From assembly GCA_022797215.1 (NCBI GenBank), contig JAAWKD010000012.1, positions 1 to 53,750 of the forward strand: DNA of 53,750 nucleotides, given 5' to 3'. Origin of the DNA: Clostridia bacterium. GTDB taxonomy: Bacteria > Bacillota > Clostridia > TANB77 > CAG-508. Below are positions 17,817-27,448 of this stretch, one piece after another (positions within the stretch are counted from its first letter, which is position 1; the number at the start of each line of letters is the position of its first letter). A program made the position numbers and the translations under genes. The notes beneath the pieces were generated by a model, which saw only the letters and a list, made by a program, of their open reading frames with translations, was not told the origin of the DNA and searched no databases.

Positions 17817-18563
17817 TTTATATATTTTAATTCCATATCCGAAAATATTTCCCAACTTATTCTTTCTAATTGCTGGAAATAAGAAGTTATAAAGTTCATC
17901 ATCTTCCATTTCGATTTTCTTATGAATTGCTCCTGCGCAAAAATCGGCACATTGTATTCCACAAGAATAGTTTGAATCTATAAAAACTAGACTCTCACAA
18001 AAATTTGGAAATTTTATATAATGTGTTCCTAGGCTTCTTGCTCTAAAATAAGATATTTGTAATTCCTTATCAAGTCTATTATTATTATCATTTTTTCTAC
18101 TATCTGTAAACATTAGAGCTGGCGTCATTGCATCTTTTCCTTCTCGATCAGTTATCTCCATGCAAACTCTTTCCATTAAAATATTTAATGCGAAGGCATA
18201 TAAATCATTATGATTTCTAATGTCTTTTCTATTTTTATAGCAACTTTCTTTATCCATTATAATTCCAATAACAGAATTTTTATACTGCGCTATCATTTCA
18301 ATAATATCTTGTTTCATATTTCTATATTGTTCAAAGTTTAAACCTAACTTTGAATAGGAACAACTCCATTTTACTTCACAAGATTCTTTGAGTCCATATT
18401 TTATTTTAATATCTCTAAACTTTGTTTCAATATTTAATATTTCATCAGCGTTTATCATAAAGCCACTTAAAGTAAAAAATTTACTACTATTCTTTGTTAG
18501 GCATTTTTCTTCCTTATTCCAACCGCCAGGTTGCCCTGATTCATCTATAAATACTATATACAT
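17814..18563 (-). CDS. DUF3800 domain protein
   Basis: A 249-aa protein. The N-terminal 'YIVFIDESGQPG' and the C-terminal 'DSNYSCGIQCADFCAGAI' are hallmark blocks of DUF3800, whose acidic pattern suggests an RNase-H-like fold; activity is unproven. AAAGGAG lies just before the ATG. The gene starts 11 bp after the DUF262 gene, so they are one operon. It converges on the small RNA at 17738-17816, and its 3' end meets that RNA's terminator. Such genes are often found in defence or mobile contexts. Role unknown. Confidence 0.82.
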   Translation of the reverse strand: MYIVFIDESGQPGGWNKEEKCLTKNSSKFFTLSGFMINADEILNIETKFRDIKIKYGLKESCEVKWSCSYSKLGLNFEQYRNMKQDIIEMIAQYKNSVIGIIMDKESCYKNRKDIRNHNDLYAFALNILMERVCMEITDREGKDAMTPALMFTDSRKNDNNNRLDKELQISYFRARSLGTHYIKFPNFCESLVFIDSNYSCGIQCADFCAGAIHKKIEMEDDELYNFLFPAIRKNKLGNIFGYGIKIYK

Positions 18564-18574
18564 TTTTGACTCCT

Positions 18575-19750
18575 TTAAATAATTATCACTTTTGAACCCA
18601 TTTCTTTCTCTTCTACATTTTGAATATAATATGCTAAAATCTCCATTCTATTTTTTACTCTTTCTATAATTTGAGCACCTCTACTAATAAGTGCAACAGA
18701 ACGAAGTTCTTCTATTATTTCACTTGAATATCCCTCAAATTCTTTTTGCACAACATCTGGTTTAGAAGAAAAGAACACAGATAATTTACTATCAATAATT
18801 TCTAATGCCTTTAATCTATTTTCTGTGTCAATTGTAAAATCAACTAGTCCAAATCCCATTAGTAGTAGCATAAACTTCACATATCTTTTTTTCGTATTTA
18901 TTAAAATTTTAGCATCTTGAAAGCTATGTGTAATATAATTTATTTGTTCAATTAGCTTTTGGAACTCAGCTTGTCCTTCTGTAATTTTATCCTCTGTTGT
19001 AACATATTTTCTAATTGTACTATCAGGTACACCTAAAGAAAGTTTATTATCTAATAATCCAACCACACTATAAAACAGTTTATCGAATTCTTTCCTATCG
19101 TTATCAAATCCAATAATATTGCAGAACTCTTCTAGATTTTCTATTTCTAGCAAATACTTTTCCATTTTTGAATCTGATAATGAATTTAAAATTTCTCCTG
19201 CACGTAATCTCTCTTGGTTCTGCAAAAATCTAAAATATTCTGTAATATCAACTTCATCTGCTTCTATTATTTTAGTAATGGACATGTTAAATGCCTCAAA
19301 TTTTCCTCTAATAACTGCTGGAAAGTCTGAATATTTTAACTTAATACTACCTTTATTTCCTAGTTTCTTTTTTAGCCTTTCAAGTTCATGGTCTGTTTTT
19401 TCACCATATATTTCTTGTATTTCCTCTATAATCTTTCTTGAAAATTCGCTACGTATCTCATACTTTCCTTCTATAAATTCATAGATAGTTGTCATTCTTT
19501 GTTGTCCATCCACTATTTCAGATTTAGCTCCTTTTTCATTTGGCTCTTTTAATTTTCTAATAATAATACTCCCTATTGGATAACTCTTTATGATACTATA
19601 TATTAGTTTATCCTTAAAATCATTTCTCCAAATATAATTTCTTTGATATTTAGGTCTTAAATCTAATCCTCCAAACTCTATGATTCTAATGTCACTAATT
19701 AATGTCATAAGTGCATATGATTCAAGTGAAAACTCTAATCTTTTACCCAT
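18575..19750 (-). CDS. DUF262 (GmrSD N-terminal-like) protein
   Basis: A 391-aa protein. Residues 30-90 contain 'LRPKYQRNYIWRNDFKDKLI', 'SYPIGSIII' and 'SEIVDGQQRMTTIYEFI', the DUF262/ParB-like core shared with the N-terminal half of GmrSD type IV restriction enzymes (the DGQQR motif). No C-terminal GmrSD nuclease domain is recognisable. It is first in an operon with DUF3800. A site AAAGGGGAAG precedes the ATG. A defence function is an inference from family and context only. Confidence 0.82.
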   Translation of the reverse strand: MGKRLEFSLESYALMTLISDIRIIEFGGLDLRPKYQRNYIWRNDFKDKLIYSIIKSYPIGSIIIRKLKEPNEKGAKSEIVDGQQRMTTIYEFIEGKYEIRSEFSRKIIEEIQEIYGEKTDHELERLKKKLGNKGSIKLKYSDFPAVIRGKFEAFNMSITKIIEADEVDITEYFRFLQNQERLRAGEILNSLSDSKMEKYLLEIENLEEFCNIIGFDNDRKEFDKLFYSVVGLLDNKLSLGVPDSTIRKYVTTEDKITEGQAEFQKLIEQINYITHSFQDAKILINTKKRYVKFMLLLMGFGLVDFTIDTENRLKALEIIDSKLSVFFSSKPDVVQKEFEGYSSEIIEELRSVALISRGAQIIERVKNRMEILAYYIQNVEEKEMGSKVIII

Positions 19751-19884
19751 TTTAACTTCCCCTTTAAATTTTATTTTTATTTATATTCTTTTAGAATATT
19801 GTCGTTTCTTTCGTTCTTTCTATCTCTTTTCCTAAGAATCTTGCATTCTCTTTTGTTGAATTTCTCCTCCATATATACTATAAA

Positions 19885-19932
19885 AATAGTGTGTTATGAT
19901 TTTCTTCTTTATCCAAATCATAACACACTATT
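19885..19932. terminator. Bidirectional terminator, 18-bp perfect stem
   Basis: An 18-bp perfect inverted repeat (19885-19902 with 19915-19932) around a 12-nt loop, just past the znuB stop. T-rich on the minus strand. Confidence 0.85.
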
Positions 19933-19939
19933 CTATTCA

Positions 19940-20783
19940 TCATTCTTTCACAACTTTCTTAAGTCCAAAGGTGATAAAATAAATTCCTCCTGAAATTAGC
20001 ACTATCATCGGTCCTGTAGGAATATTCCAATAGTAAGACATAATTAAACCTGCTATCCCTGTAAATAATGACAATCCTACTGCAATCAAATGATAACTTC
20101 TCATATTTTTGGCAATATTTCTACTAGATGCTGCAGGTAAAATAAGTAGAGAATTAATTAGCAAAATTCCAATCCAGCGAATGGAAATCATAACAATAAT
20201 AGCTATTAGAATTACAAAAATATTATCAATTAATTTTGTATTTATCCCTCTACTCTTTGCTAAAGTAGAATTAATACTTGTTACATTTAGCTTGTTAAAA
20301 GTAAAATACCAAAATGCACCTACTGCAATAAATGCTAAAAGCAAATATAGAATTTCAGAATGATTAATACTTAAAATATCCCCTACCAAATAACTAGAAT
20401 ATTTGTTAAAATTACCACCGTGTAGCTAGCATTGCTAAGCCTAGTGCAATGGCTATAGAAGAAAATACACTAATAATTGTATCTGCTCCATAATTTGTTT
20501 TATTCTTTACAAAATTTAATAATAAAGCAAATACTATAGCAAAAAATATCATTGAAATATTCATATCAGAAATTCCTAGTACCATTCCTATCGCAATTCC
20601 TGTTAATGCAGAATGTCCCAAAGCATCAGAAAAGAATGCCATTTTATTGTTCACTATCATTGTACCTAATATGGCAAAAATCGGTGAAACTAAAATAATA
20701 GCAATAAGAGCATTTTTCATAAAAGTATATTCTGTAAATTCGAATGGCAAAATCATTTCTAATATTCCGTAAATTACTTCCAT
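19940..20783 (-). CDS. znuB: Zinc/manganese ABC transporter permease, interrupted by a +1 CGG frameshift
   Basis: Read through, this is a 280-aa ABC-3 family permease with about 8 membrane helices, the usual ZnuB length. The first part ends 'GLAMLAT'. At 20420 an extra C creates an in-frame CGG (ACA-C-GGT). Skipping it gives T-G-G-N-F-N-K-Y-S-S-Y-L-V-G-D-I-L, matching the family, and continues to 'GLKKVVKE'. Without the shift the frame stops two codons later. The start at 20783 has a GGGAG site. It forms a zinc uptake operon with znuC and znuA upstream; a 147-bp gap with a hairpin (20849-20873) separates znuC from znuB. Confidence 0.82.
20418..20420 (-). other. +1 frameshift site CGG in znuB
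   Basis: Coding context GCT ACA-C-GGT GGT AAT. The extra C is base 20420. The continuing frame starts with Gly (GGT). Confidence 0.75.
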
Positions 20784-20930
20784 TTTTTCTCCCTCTTTTA
20801 AAGTATGTTCCAAAAACTGACACTGCAAGCATCAAACTGATTATTTTAGCTTTAGACTTCGCAAAGTCTAAAACAATAGCCTATGCTTATTCATAAGTTC
20901 GTGTTCCTGCCGCAGGTAGCGCTCATTTAT

Positions 20931-21659
20931 TCATCGTCCCCAAACCGCCATAAATTCTCTACTATTAAACACTTCTTCTGGTGACCCTTCTTTAATTACT
21001 TCTTTATCTAGCAAGATAACTTTATCTGCATACTGTTTCACTAACTCCAAATCATGTGAAACAAGTAAAATGGACATATCATATTTGGTTTTCAGGTTAT
21101 TGACTAATTCATAAAAATCTTGCGTTCCATTTTTATCAATTCCTGAAACTGGTTCATCTAAAATTAATAAATTAGGTACTGGCTTTGTGGCAATAGAAAG
21201 TAATACTCTTTGTAATTCTCCACCTGATAAATCTCCAATGCTTTTGTCAATTAATCTATCTGCGCCAAATAATTTAAGCTGATTTTTAATTTCTTGATAT
21301 ATCTTTTTATCCTTTTTTAGAAAGACTGGTATATGACAAATACAAGAAGCAAATAAATCATACACAGTAGTTGGCATATGTTTTTCAATATTAATAGATT
21401 GTGGCACATAGCCAATTTTAATTTTCTTTGCTACATTTTCTTTCATATCCATAAAAGTAATATTTCCTGTATGCTCCACTTCTCCTAAAATAGCTTTTAG
21501 TAAAGTAGACTTACCTGCTCCATTTTTCCCAATGATAACAGTTAACTGCCCACAGTGAATATGAATATTAACGTCTTTTAAAACAACTTCTTTCCCAAAT
21601 TTTACACCAATATGATTAATCTTGGTACAATGTAATCCACATGCGGCAGATTGTTCCAT
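20931..21659 (-). CDS. znuC: Zinc ABC transporter ATP-binding protein
   Basis: A 242-aa ATPase. Walker A is 'IGKNGAGKST', the signature is 'LSGGELQRVLLS', Walker B is 'LLILDEPVSGID' and the H-loop is 'LLVSHDLE'. 'GKNGAGKSTLLKAILGE' and the tail 'VFNSREFMAVWG' are typical of ZnuC/AdcC. AAGGAG precedes the ATG. It is the middle gene of the znuA-znuC-znuB unit. Confidence 0.9.
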   Translation of the reverse strand: MEQSAACGLHCTKINHIGVKFGKEVVLKDVNIHIHCGQLTVIIGKNGAGKSTLLKAILGEVEHTGNITFMDMKENVAKKIKIGYVPQSINIEKHMPTTVYDLFASCICHIPVFLKKDKKIYQEIKNQLKLFGADRLIDKSIGDLSGGELQRVLLSIATKPVPNLLILDEPVSGIDKNGTQDFYELVNNLKTKYDMSILLVSHDLELVKQYADKVILLDKEVIKEGSPEEVFNSREFMAVWGR

Positions 21660-21732
21660 TTATTTCCCTCTCCTTCTTATAGTTGAAACATTTATTATTT
21701 ACTCGTCAAAGCCCATTATTCAAGAATAATGT

Positions 21733-22629
21733 TTAAATAATTCCCTTTAAAACTTCTAAATTATCTCTCATTATCTGAAGATAACTACTATTTTCTATCT
21801 TACCTGTTAACCCTGACTGTAATTTATAAATTGTTGCTCCTGTTTCATTTGCTAAGATTTGTGCACTTTTTAGATTATCTTCCCTATCAACTAAAATACT
21901 CTTAATATTTTCTGCTTTCATCATTTCAATCAGCTCTTTCATTTTCTCGGCTGATAAACTACTCTCTTCATGATTTGTTGGAATAGAAATAATTTCTAAA
22001 CCTATATCTTTTGCCAAATAACTAAATGATTCATTTAAGCAAATTGCCTTTTTTCCTTTTAAATTTTTCAACTCTACTTTATATTCCTTTTGTAATGCTT
22101 CTAATTCCTCTCTATAGCTCTTTCTATTTATTTCATAAATCTCTTTATTCTCTGGATTCATCTCTCCTAATCTTTTTGCAATTTCCTCTACTTGTATAAT
22201 ATGGTTAGAAAGGCTTGTCCAAATATGATTATTAATTTCTCCACCTTCTTCTATTTTATCTATAATATTTTTACTGCTATCAATCACCTCAACATTAGAA
22301 TAGGTATTTAATATTTTATCCATAAATTTTTCTAAACCTAGCCCATTTTGTATTACAACATCTGCCTTTTCTAACTTTTTCATATCCTGTGTACTCAATG
22401 TATAATCATGTAGACATCCACTATTGATATCTGCCATGTTCACCAATTCTACATTTTGTGCCCCTTGTGTAATATTACTTGTCATAATAAAAATAGGATA
22501 AAATGTAGTCACAATTTTAAATTTCTCTCCATTATCTTGCCTTGGTTCTTCTATCTTTTTTACTATCATATAACCTACTACTATTATCATTATAATAACT
22601 AGTATTGTGATACCAATCTTCTTCTTCAT
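21733..22629 (-). CDS. znuA: Zinc ABC transporter substrate-binding protein
   Basis: A 298-aa cluster A-I metal-binding protein, membrane-tethered by an N-terminal hydrophobic segment (no lipobox Cys). 'IVTTFYPIFIMTSNI' opens the fold. 'ADVVIQNGLGLEKFM', 'NNHIWTSLSNHI' and 'NESFSYLAKDIGLE' are family blocks carrying likely metal ligands (His of NNHIW; the second His is replaced by Asn in 'NESFSY'). The start at 22629 (MKKKIG) has AAAGGA upstream, better than 22653. First gene of the transporter operon. Confidence 0.85.
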   Translation of the reverse strand: MKKKIGITILVIIMIIVVGYMIVKKIEEPRQDNGEKFKIVTTFYPIFIMTSNITQGAQNVELVNMADINSGCLHDYTLSTQDMKKLEKADVVIQNGLGLEKFMDKILNTYSNVEVIDSSKNIIDKIEEGGEINNHIWTSLSNHIIQVEEIAKRLGEMNPENKEIYEINRKSYREELEALQKEYKVELKNLKGKKAICLNESFSYLAKDIGLEIISIPTNHEESSLSAEKMKELIEMMKAENIKSILVDREDNLKSAQILANETGATIYKLQSGLTGKIENSSYLQIMRDNLEVLKGII

Positions 22630-22712
22630 AACCGATTCCTTTCTTATTAGCATATCATATCACAAATATCCATTTTTTTCAATCTTAACAAAATTTCTAT
22701 GTCTATAAAATG

Positions 22713-22750
22713 AAAAATGCACTCTATATTAATCTCTAGAGTGCACTTTT
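22713..22750 (-). terminator. Terminator of the VWA gene
   Basis: TGCACTCTA (22718-22726) pairs with TAGAGTGCA (22737-22745), flanked by A5 and T4. It lies directly past the stop at 22755. Confidence 0.8.
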
Positions 22751-22754
22751 AAAA

Positions 22755-24167
22755 TTAATCCCTCTTTCTCAAAATTTTGCTATGCCCTTTCATATAAATC
22801 ACTATTGTCGCTAAAGATATTGCTATCATTATTGCAGAAACTCCTATTGTTCTATCTAGTACATATGTAAAATAATCTCCTGTTGGTGGTATCATCAAAA
22901 TATCTAATGCTTTAATCCTTGTTTCTTCTGGATCACCTGCTGTATTTTGGTTAATCTGAATTACCTCTCCACTATCCTTTTTTAGTGTAAATTCTGCACA
23001 ATTTGAAAACGTTCCCGTTCCTGAAAGTATTTCTGGTGTAACTAATGTATTTAGCACTAATTTTACTTTATATGCTTTGGTTGATTCTTGATGGATATTT
23101 CCTGATCTGGATACAATGGTATTACTTCCTGCATCATATTGCCAATGGTAATCATTATTTGTCTTGTTTTCTGTTAATAATTTTTGATTTGGATTAAAAG
23201 TGAAATTTTCTGGAATATCCTTTATCTCTATATTAGCAACATCAAATGCTGCGATAATAATAAATACATATTCTACTTGAAGGGTTGCTCCATGTATAAT
23301 CTCTTCATCTGCTGTTATAACTATTTTATCTCCTGCAAGGATTGCTGCATTGCTAATATCATATGTTGTTTTAGGATTCATCATTAAAATAATTCTAAAA
23401 TAAATTTCATTATAAATATCTGTTGCTATGGTTTCACTTAATCCTACTGTTGTAGTTGTAAAATTTTTGTGATGTTCTTCTGGTAAGCTTGAAAATGGTT
23501 CACCAATTGAAGTTTCTACAAATATTGACATTGTAGAAATGTTTGCTGCATGAATTGCTTCAAAAGCTGTTTTTGCTTCATTATTATCTGCTATCGCTCC
23601 ATCTGATAAAGTGCATACAATTTTTATTGTATCTGGGCTATCTGTTGCAGTTAGCCATTCTTTTGCTCTATTTAGTGCAGAAGATATATATGTACCTCCA
23701 TCAGCTGGTAATCCACTAAGTTGATTTTTTATTTCATCTTTATTGTTTGTTAATGCTAATGTCTCCCCTATATCGCTACTAAAAAATATTGTACCCATTT
23801 TTAAATGGTCTTCTCCTATTTTGTCAAATAATGCATCTGTTAACTCTTGAGTTGCACTTTTTGTTATCTCATTTCTCTGCCCACTCATACTCCCTGATGC
23901 ATCTAAGATTAATACAAATTCTACATTTTTCATATTTTCTTCAATATTTACTGCTGTTTCTGTCTGTGATACAGCTGTTGAAAGTATAGATCCATTTGAA
24001 AGTGTCAGTTTGAGTGAACTTATCTCTTTTAGAGCAATAATTCCTTCTGTCATATCTTTACAATAAAAAACTGTATCTGTTGCTGTAGTTCCTGCTAAAG
24101 TTGTCGGTACTATAGTCATTATTAAAATTATCATTACTATTAAAGACATAAAAACCTTATCTTTCAT
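22755..24167 (-). CDS. Surface VWA-domain protein with PPTGD-type anchor
   Basis: A 470-aa exported protein. The signal peptide spans residues 1-25. A von Willebrand factor A domain (about 82-255) has the MIDAS motif 'DASGSMSG'. A beta-rich middle region follows. The C-terminus has 'IPPTGD', a membrane helix (about 440-460) and a basic tail 'KGHSKILRKRD'. This is a sortase-type sorting signal layout with a variant motif (PPTG instead of LPxTG). A strong AAAGGAGG site precedes the ATG, and the gene is monocistronic. Probably an adhesin or pilus-tip-like protein; the ligand is unknown. Confidence 0.8.
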   Translation of the reverse strand: MKDKVFMSLIVMIILIMTIVPTTLAGTTATDTVFYCKDMTEGIIALKEISSLKLTLSNGSILSTAVSQTETAVNIEENMKNVEFVLILDASGSMSGQRNEITKSATQELTDALFDKIGEDHLKMGTIFFSSDIGETLALTNNKDEIKNQLSGLPADGGTYISSALNRAKEWLTATDSPDTIKIVCTLSDGAIADNNEAKTAFEAIHAANISTMSIFVETSIGEPFSSLPEEHHKNFTTTTVGLSETIATDIYNEIYFRIILMMNPKTTYDISNAAILAGDKIVITADEEIIHGATLQVEYVFIIIAAFDVANIEIKDIPENFTFNPNQKLLTENKTNNDYHWQYDAGSNTIVSRSGNIHQESTKAYKVKLVLNTLVTPEILSGTGTFSNCAEFTLKKDSGEVIQINQNTAGDPEETRIKALDILMIPPTGDYFTYVLDRTIGVSAIMIAISLATIVIYMKGHSKILRKRD

Positions 24168-24276
24168 TTACTTTCCTCCTTTTCCTATGAAAAATCCCTT
24201 ATATACTATCTATTATACCATATTTTTCATGTTATGTAAATCCTTTTCTTTATTGATTAAACTTCCCTTAATTTCA

Positions 24277-24305
24277 TTGACTTATCTTGCATTTTGCGGT
24301 ATGAT
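24277..24305 (+). promoter_or_regulatory. Likely clpE promoter
   Basis: TTGACT (24277-24282), 17-nt spacer, TATGAT (24300-24305). No CtsR-type operator was recognised beside it. Confidence 0.6.
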
Positions 24306-24332
24306 ATGGTGAGCAATTTAAAGAATGGAGTT

Positions 24333-26691
24333 ATGATAAAATTTATGTTATGTTCAATTTGTAATAAAAATCAAGCAGTCATTTTCATTAACAAACAAAA
24401 TGAAGATGGCAAACCAAAAATGGAAGGATACTGCTATGAATGTGCTAAAAAACAAGGTATCAATCCTATGGAGTCTTTAATGAAACAAGCCAATTTGTCT
24501 GAAAAAGATTTAGATGATATGACAAAGCAAATCGAAACTATGATGTCTGATTTAACACAAAATATGGATGTCGATAGCCTTTCAGAACAAATGGAAGACA
24601 TAAATATGGATGACTTAAGTGAAGAAAAATCACCAATTCAATTTGGTGCTATTCCTTTAGGTTCTATTTTCTCTGGCATGTTTGGAAATTCTAATCAAGA
24701 AGAAACTTCTGAAAATTCTAATACTTCTGGTAGTTCTTCTGGCGAAAAGAAAAAAGTAAAAGTTAAAAAGGAAAAAGACAAACGTCGTAAGACATTAGAA
24801 ACTTTTGGTACTAATTTAACGCAAAAGGCAAAAAATAGTCAATTAGATATGGTAATTGGCAGGGATAAAGAAATTCAAAGAATGATACAAATTCTAAACC
24901 GTCGTAGCAAGAATAATCCTTGTTTAATTGGTGAACCTGGTGTTGGTAAAACTGCTATCGCACAAGGTTTAGCTATTAAAATTGCTAATCGGAAAAGTAC
25001 CTGCTAAGTTGCTAAACAAAGAAGTATACTTACTAGATATGACGGCTGTAATTGCTGGTACTCAATTTAGAGGTCAATTTGAAGCTCGTATGAAATCGAT
25101 TATTGATGAGTGTAAAGCCTTAGGAAATATCATTTTAGTTATTGATGAGATTCACAATATTATTGGTGCAGGTGATGCTGAACATTCTATGAATGCTGCT
25201 AATATTCTAAAACCTTCTCTATCTAATGGCGAAATTCAATTAATTGGAACTACCACCTTAAAAGAATATCGCAAATATATTGAGAAAGATAGTGCTTTAG
25301 AACGAAGATTTCAACCAGTCATTGTAGAAGAACCTTCTATTTCAGATTCTATTGACATCTTGGAAGGTATTAAAAAATATTATGAAGATTATCACAAAGT
25401 AAAAATCTCAAATGATGTGATTAAACAAACTGTAACGATGTCTGAAAAATATATTCATGATAGATTTTTACCTGATAAAGCAATTGATATTTTAGACGAG
25501 GCCTGTTCTCGTATTAACTTGAATAACAAAGAACTATATGAACTAGAAGTATTGAAAAATGAACTAAAAGCTGTTCAAGAAGAAAAAGAAGAAGCTGCTC
25601 AAGCAGATTCTACTGAAGACTATAAAAAAGCTGCTGAATTAAAGACAAAAGAATGTAGCTTAATGGAACAAATTGATGAATTAAATAAAAAATTAAAATT
25701 AAAAAGTTTAACACTTCAAGATATTGCAGAAGTCATCGAAAGTTGGACAAAAATTCCAGTTAAAAAAATTACAGAAGCAGAAACGCAAAAATTATTAAAT
25801 TTAGAAGAAAACCTACATAAAAGAGTAGTTGGACAACAAGCTGCAGTAGAAGCTGTTTCAAGAGCTATTCGTCGTAATCGTGCTGGTTTAAAAAGTACAA
25901 AAAGACCACCTTCCTTCATTTTTGTTGGTCCTACTGGTGTTGGTAAAACCGAACTTGCTAAATCACTTAGTTATGAGATGTTTGGAAAAGAAAATGCTAT
26001 TATTCGCATTGATATGTCTGAATATATGGAAGGACACTCTACCTCTAAGTTAATCGGTTCTCCTCCTGGGTATGTAGGTTATGACGACGCAGGTCAATTA
26101 ACAGAAAAAGTAAAACGTAATCCTTACTCTATCGTTCTTTTAGATGAAATTGAAAAAGCACATCCTGATGTATTTAATATTTTACTTCAAGTATTAGATG
26201 ATGGACGTTTAACAGACAGCCAAGGAAATACAGTTAGTTTCGAAAATACTATTTTAATTATGACATCTAATGCTGGTTCTAATCAAAACACTAATTCTAT
26301 TGGTTTTGGTGGAACTAGAATGGATCAAAATAAAGTAATGGATAGTTTAAAAGAAACTTTTAGACCTGAATTTTTAAATAGAGTAGATGAAATCGTTATC
26401 TTTGAACAGTTAAATCCAGAACAATTAATTCGAATTGTAGATTTAATGTTGGAAGATACAAAAAAAGCATTGGCTGATAAAGATATTACTATGGTTGTAT
26501 CTGAGCAAGCTAAGAAATTCTTATTAGAAAAAGGAACCGATATAAAATATGGTGCAAGACCTTTAAGAAGGGCTATTCAAAGATATTTAGAAGACGAACT
26601 TTCTGATAAAATATTGCGTAAAGAACTTTTAAATAATCAAATTGTTACAATTAATTTTGTAGACAATAAACTAATATTTTCTGTAGAATAA
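24333..26691 (+). CDS. clpE: ClpE-like AAA+ unfoldase, interrupted by a +1 CGG frameshift
   Basis: Read through, about 785 aa. The N-terminal zinc finger (CSICNKN and CYECAKK) is typical of ClpE. Two AAA+ modules follow: Walker A '[13 protein letters not shown]' and '[14 protein letters not shown]', with a coiled-coil M domain between them (about 405-465). It unfolds substrates for ClpP. In the first module the frame breaks at 24990 (AAT-C-GGA). Skipping C gives [19 protein letters not shown], exactly the family sequence; otherwise the protein ends at about 224 residues. The exact start is uncertain (24333 or 24345; GGAG at 24327). Confidence 0.85.
24990..24992 (+). other. +1 frameshift site CGG in clpE
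   Basis: Context GCT AAT-C-GGA AAA GTA. The extra C is base 24990. The resumed codon GGA encodes the Gly expected in the 'G-x-V-P' block after Walker A. Confidence 0.8.
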
Positions 26692-26718
26692 TTCGCTATA
26701 TCATAAGGAGATACATTT

Positions 26719-27312
26719 ATGGCAAAACATATACCCAATTTTTTAACAGTAGCAAGATTTTTCTTAATACCATTTGTTATTTATTTTTTAGTAGTAGATA
26801 ATTACCTTATGGCATTTATCTTTCTCACTATTTCAGGTTTAACAGATGTATTAGATGGTTTTATTGCTAGAAAATTTAACTTTATTACCAATTTCGGAAA
26901 GCTAATAGACCCTTTAGCAGATAAGGCAACTCAAATCTCTGTGTTAATTGCTTTAATGCTAAAAAATATCATTCCATTTTGGATGATTGCCATTGTTGCT
27001 TTAAAAGAAGCAGCTATGATAGCAGGTGCCTCTTTCCTTTATGGAAAAGAACTAGTGGTATCTAGTAAATGGTATGGAAAATTCTCTACAGTTCTGTTCT
27101 ATATTGCTATTGTATGTTCTTTTGGAATTAAATATTGGAATACGATTGCAGAAAATCCTGCCAATTCAATAACTGTACTTCCACAATTCGATATGTGGAT
27201 TTACTATTTAGCAATTGTTGCTACTATCTTCTCTCTTGTTATGTATTATATTACCTTCTACAGACAAGGTTATTTAAAAAAAGAAAATCTAAAAATTGAA
27301 AGTAAAGATTAA
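26719..27312 (+). CDS. pgsA: CDP-diacylglycerol-glycerol-3-phosphate 3-phosphatidyltransferase
   Basis: A 197-aa membrane enzyme making phosphatidylglycerol phosphate. The CDP-alcohol phosphotransferase motif DG-x2-AR-x8-G-x3-D-x3-D is seen in 'DVLDGFIARKFNFITNFGK' followed by 'LIDPLADK'. There are about five membrane helices. ATAAGGAGATACATTT precedes the ATG. It starts 27 bp after clpE and may be co-transcribed with it. Confidence 0.93.
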   Translation: MAKHIPNFLTVARFFLIPFVIYFLVVDNYLMAFIFLTISGLTDVLDGFIARKFNFITNFGKLIDPLADKATQISVLIALMLKNIIPFWMIAIVALKEAAMIAGASFLYGKELVVSSKWYGKFSTVLFYIAIVCSFGIKYWNTIAENPANSITVLPQFDMWIYYLAIVATIFSLVMYYITFYRQGYLKKENLKIESKD

Positions 27313-27315
27313 GCC

Positions 27316-27446
27316 AAAAGTGTCAGATTGGGGACGTTCCTTTTTCTGACACTTTTGCTAGGTTAGGGACACTTCTCTATCATTTATCTTAAAGGTATGT
27401 CCCCCTATGACAGTTTTGTCAGAAAAAGGAACGTCCCCAATCTGAC
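27316..27446. repeat. Pair of REP-like palindromes in inverted orientation
   Basis: A 29-nt unit running GTCAGATTGGGGACGTTCC then TTTTTCTGAC (27322-27350) recurs as its exact reverse complement at 27418-27446. Each copy is itself palindromic at its ends (GTGTCAG/CTGACAC). The whole 130-bp block can fold into a large hairpin and fills the gap between convergent pgsA and the BofC-like gene. The core recurs at 16802-16834. Confidence 0.8.
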
Positions 27447-27448
27447 AC

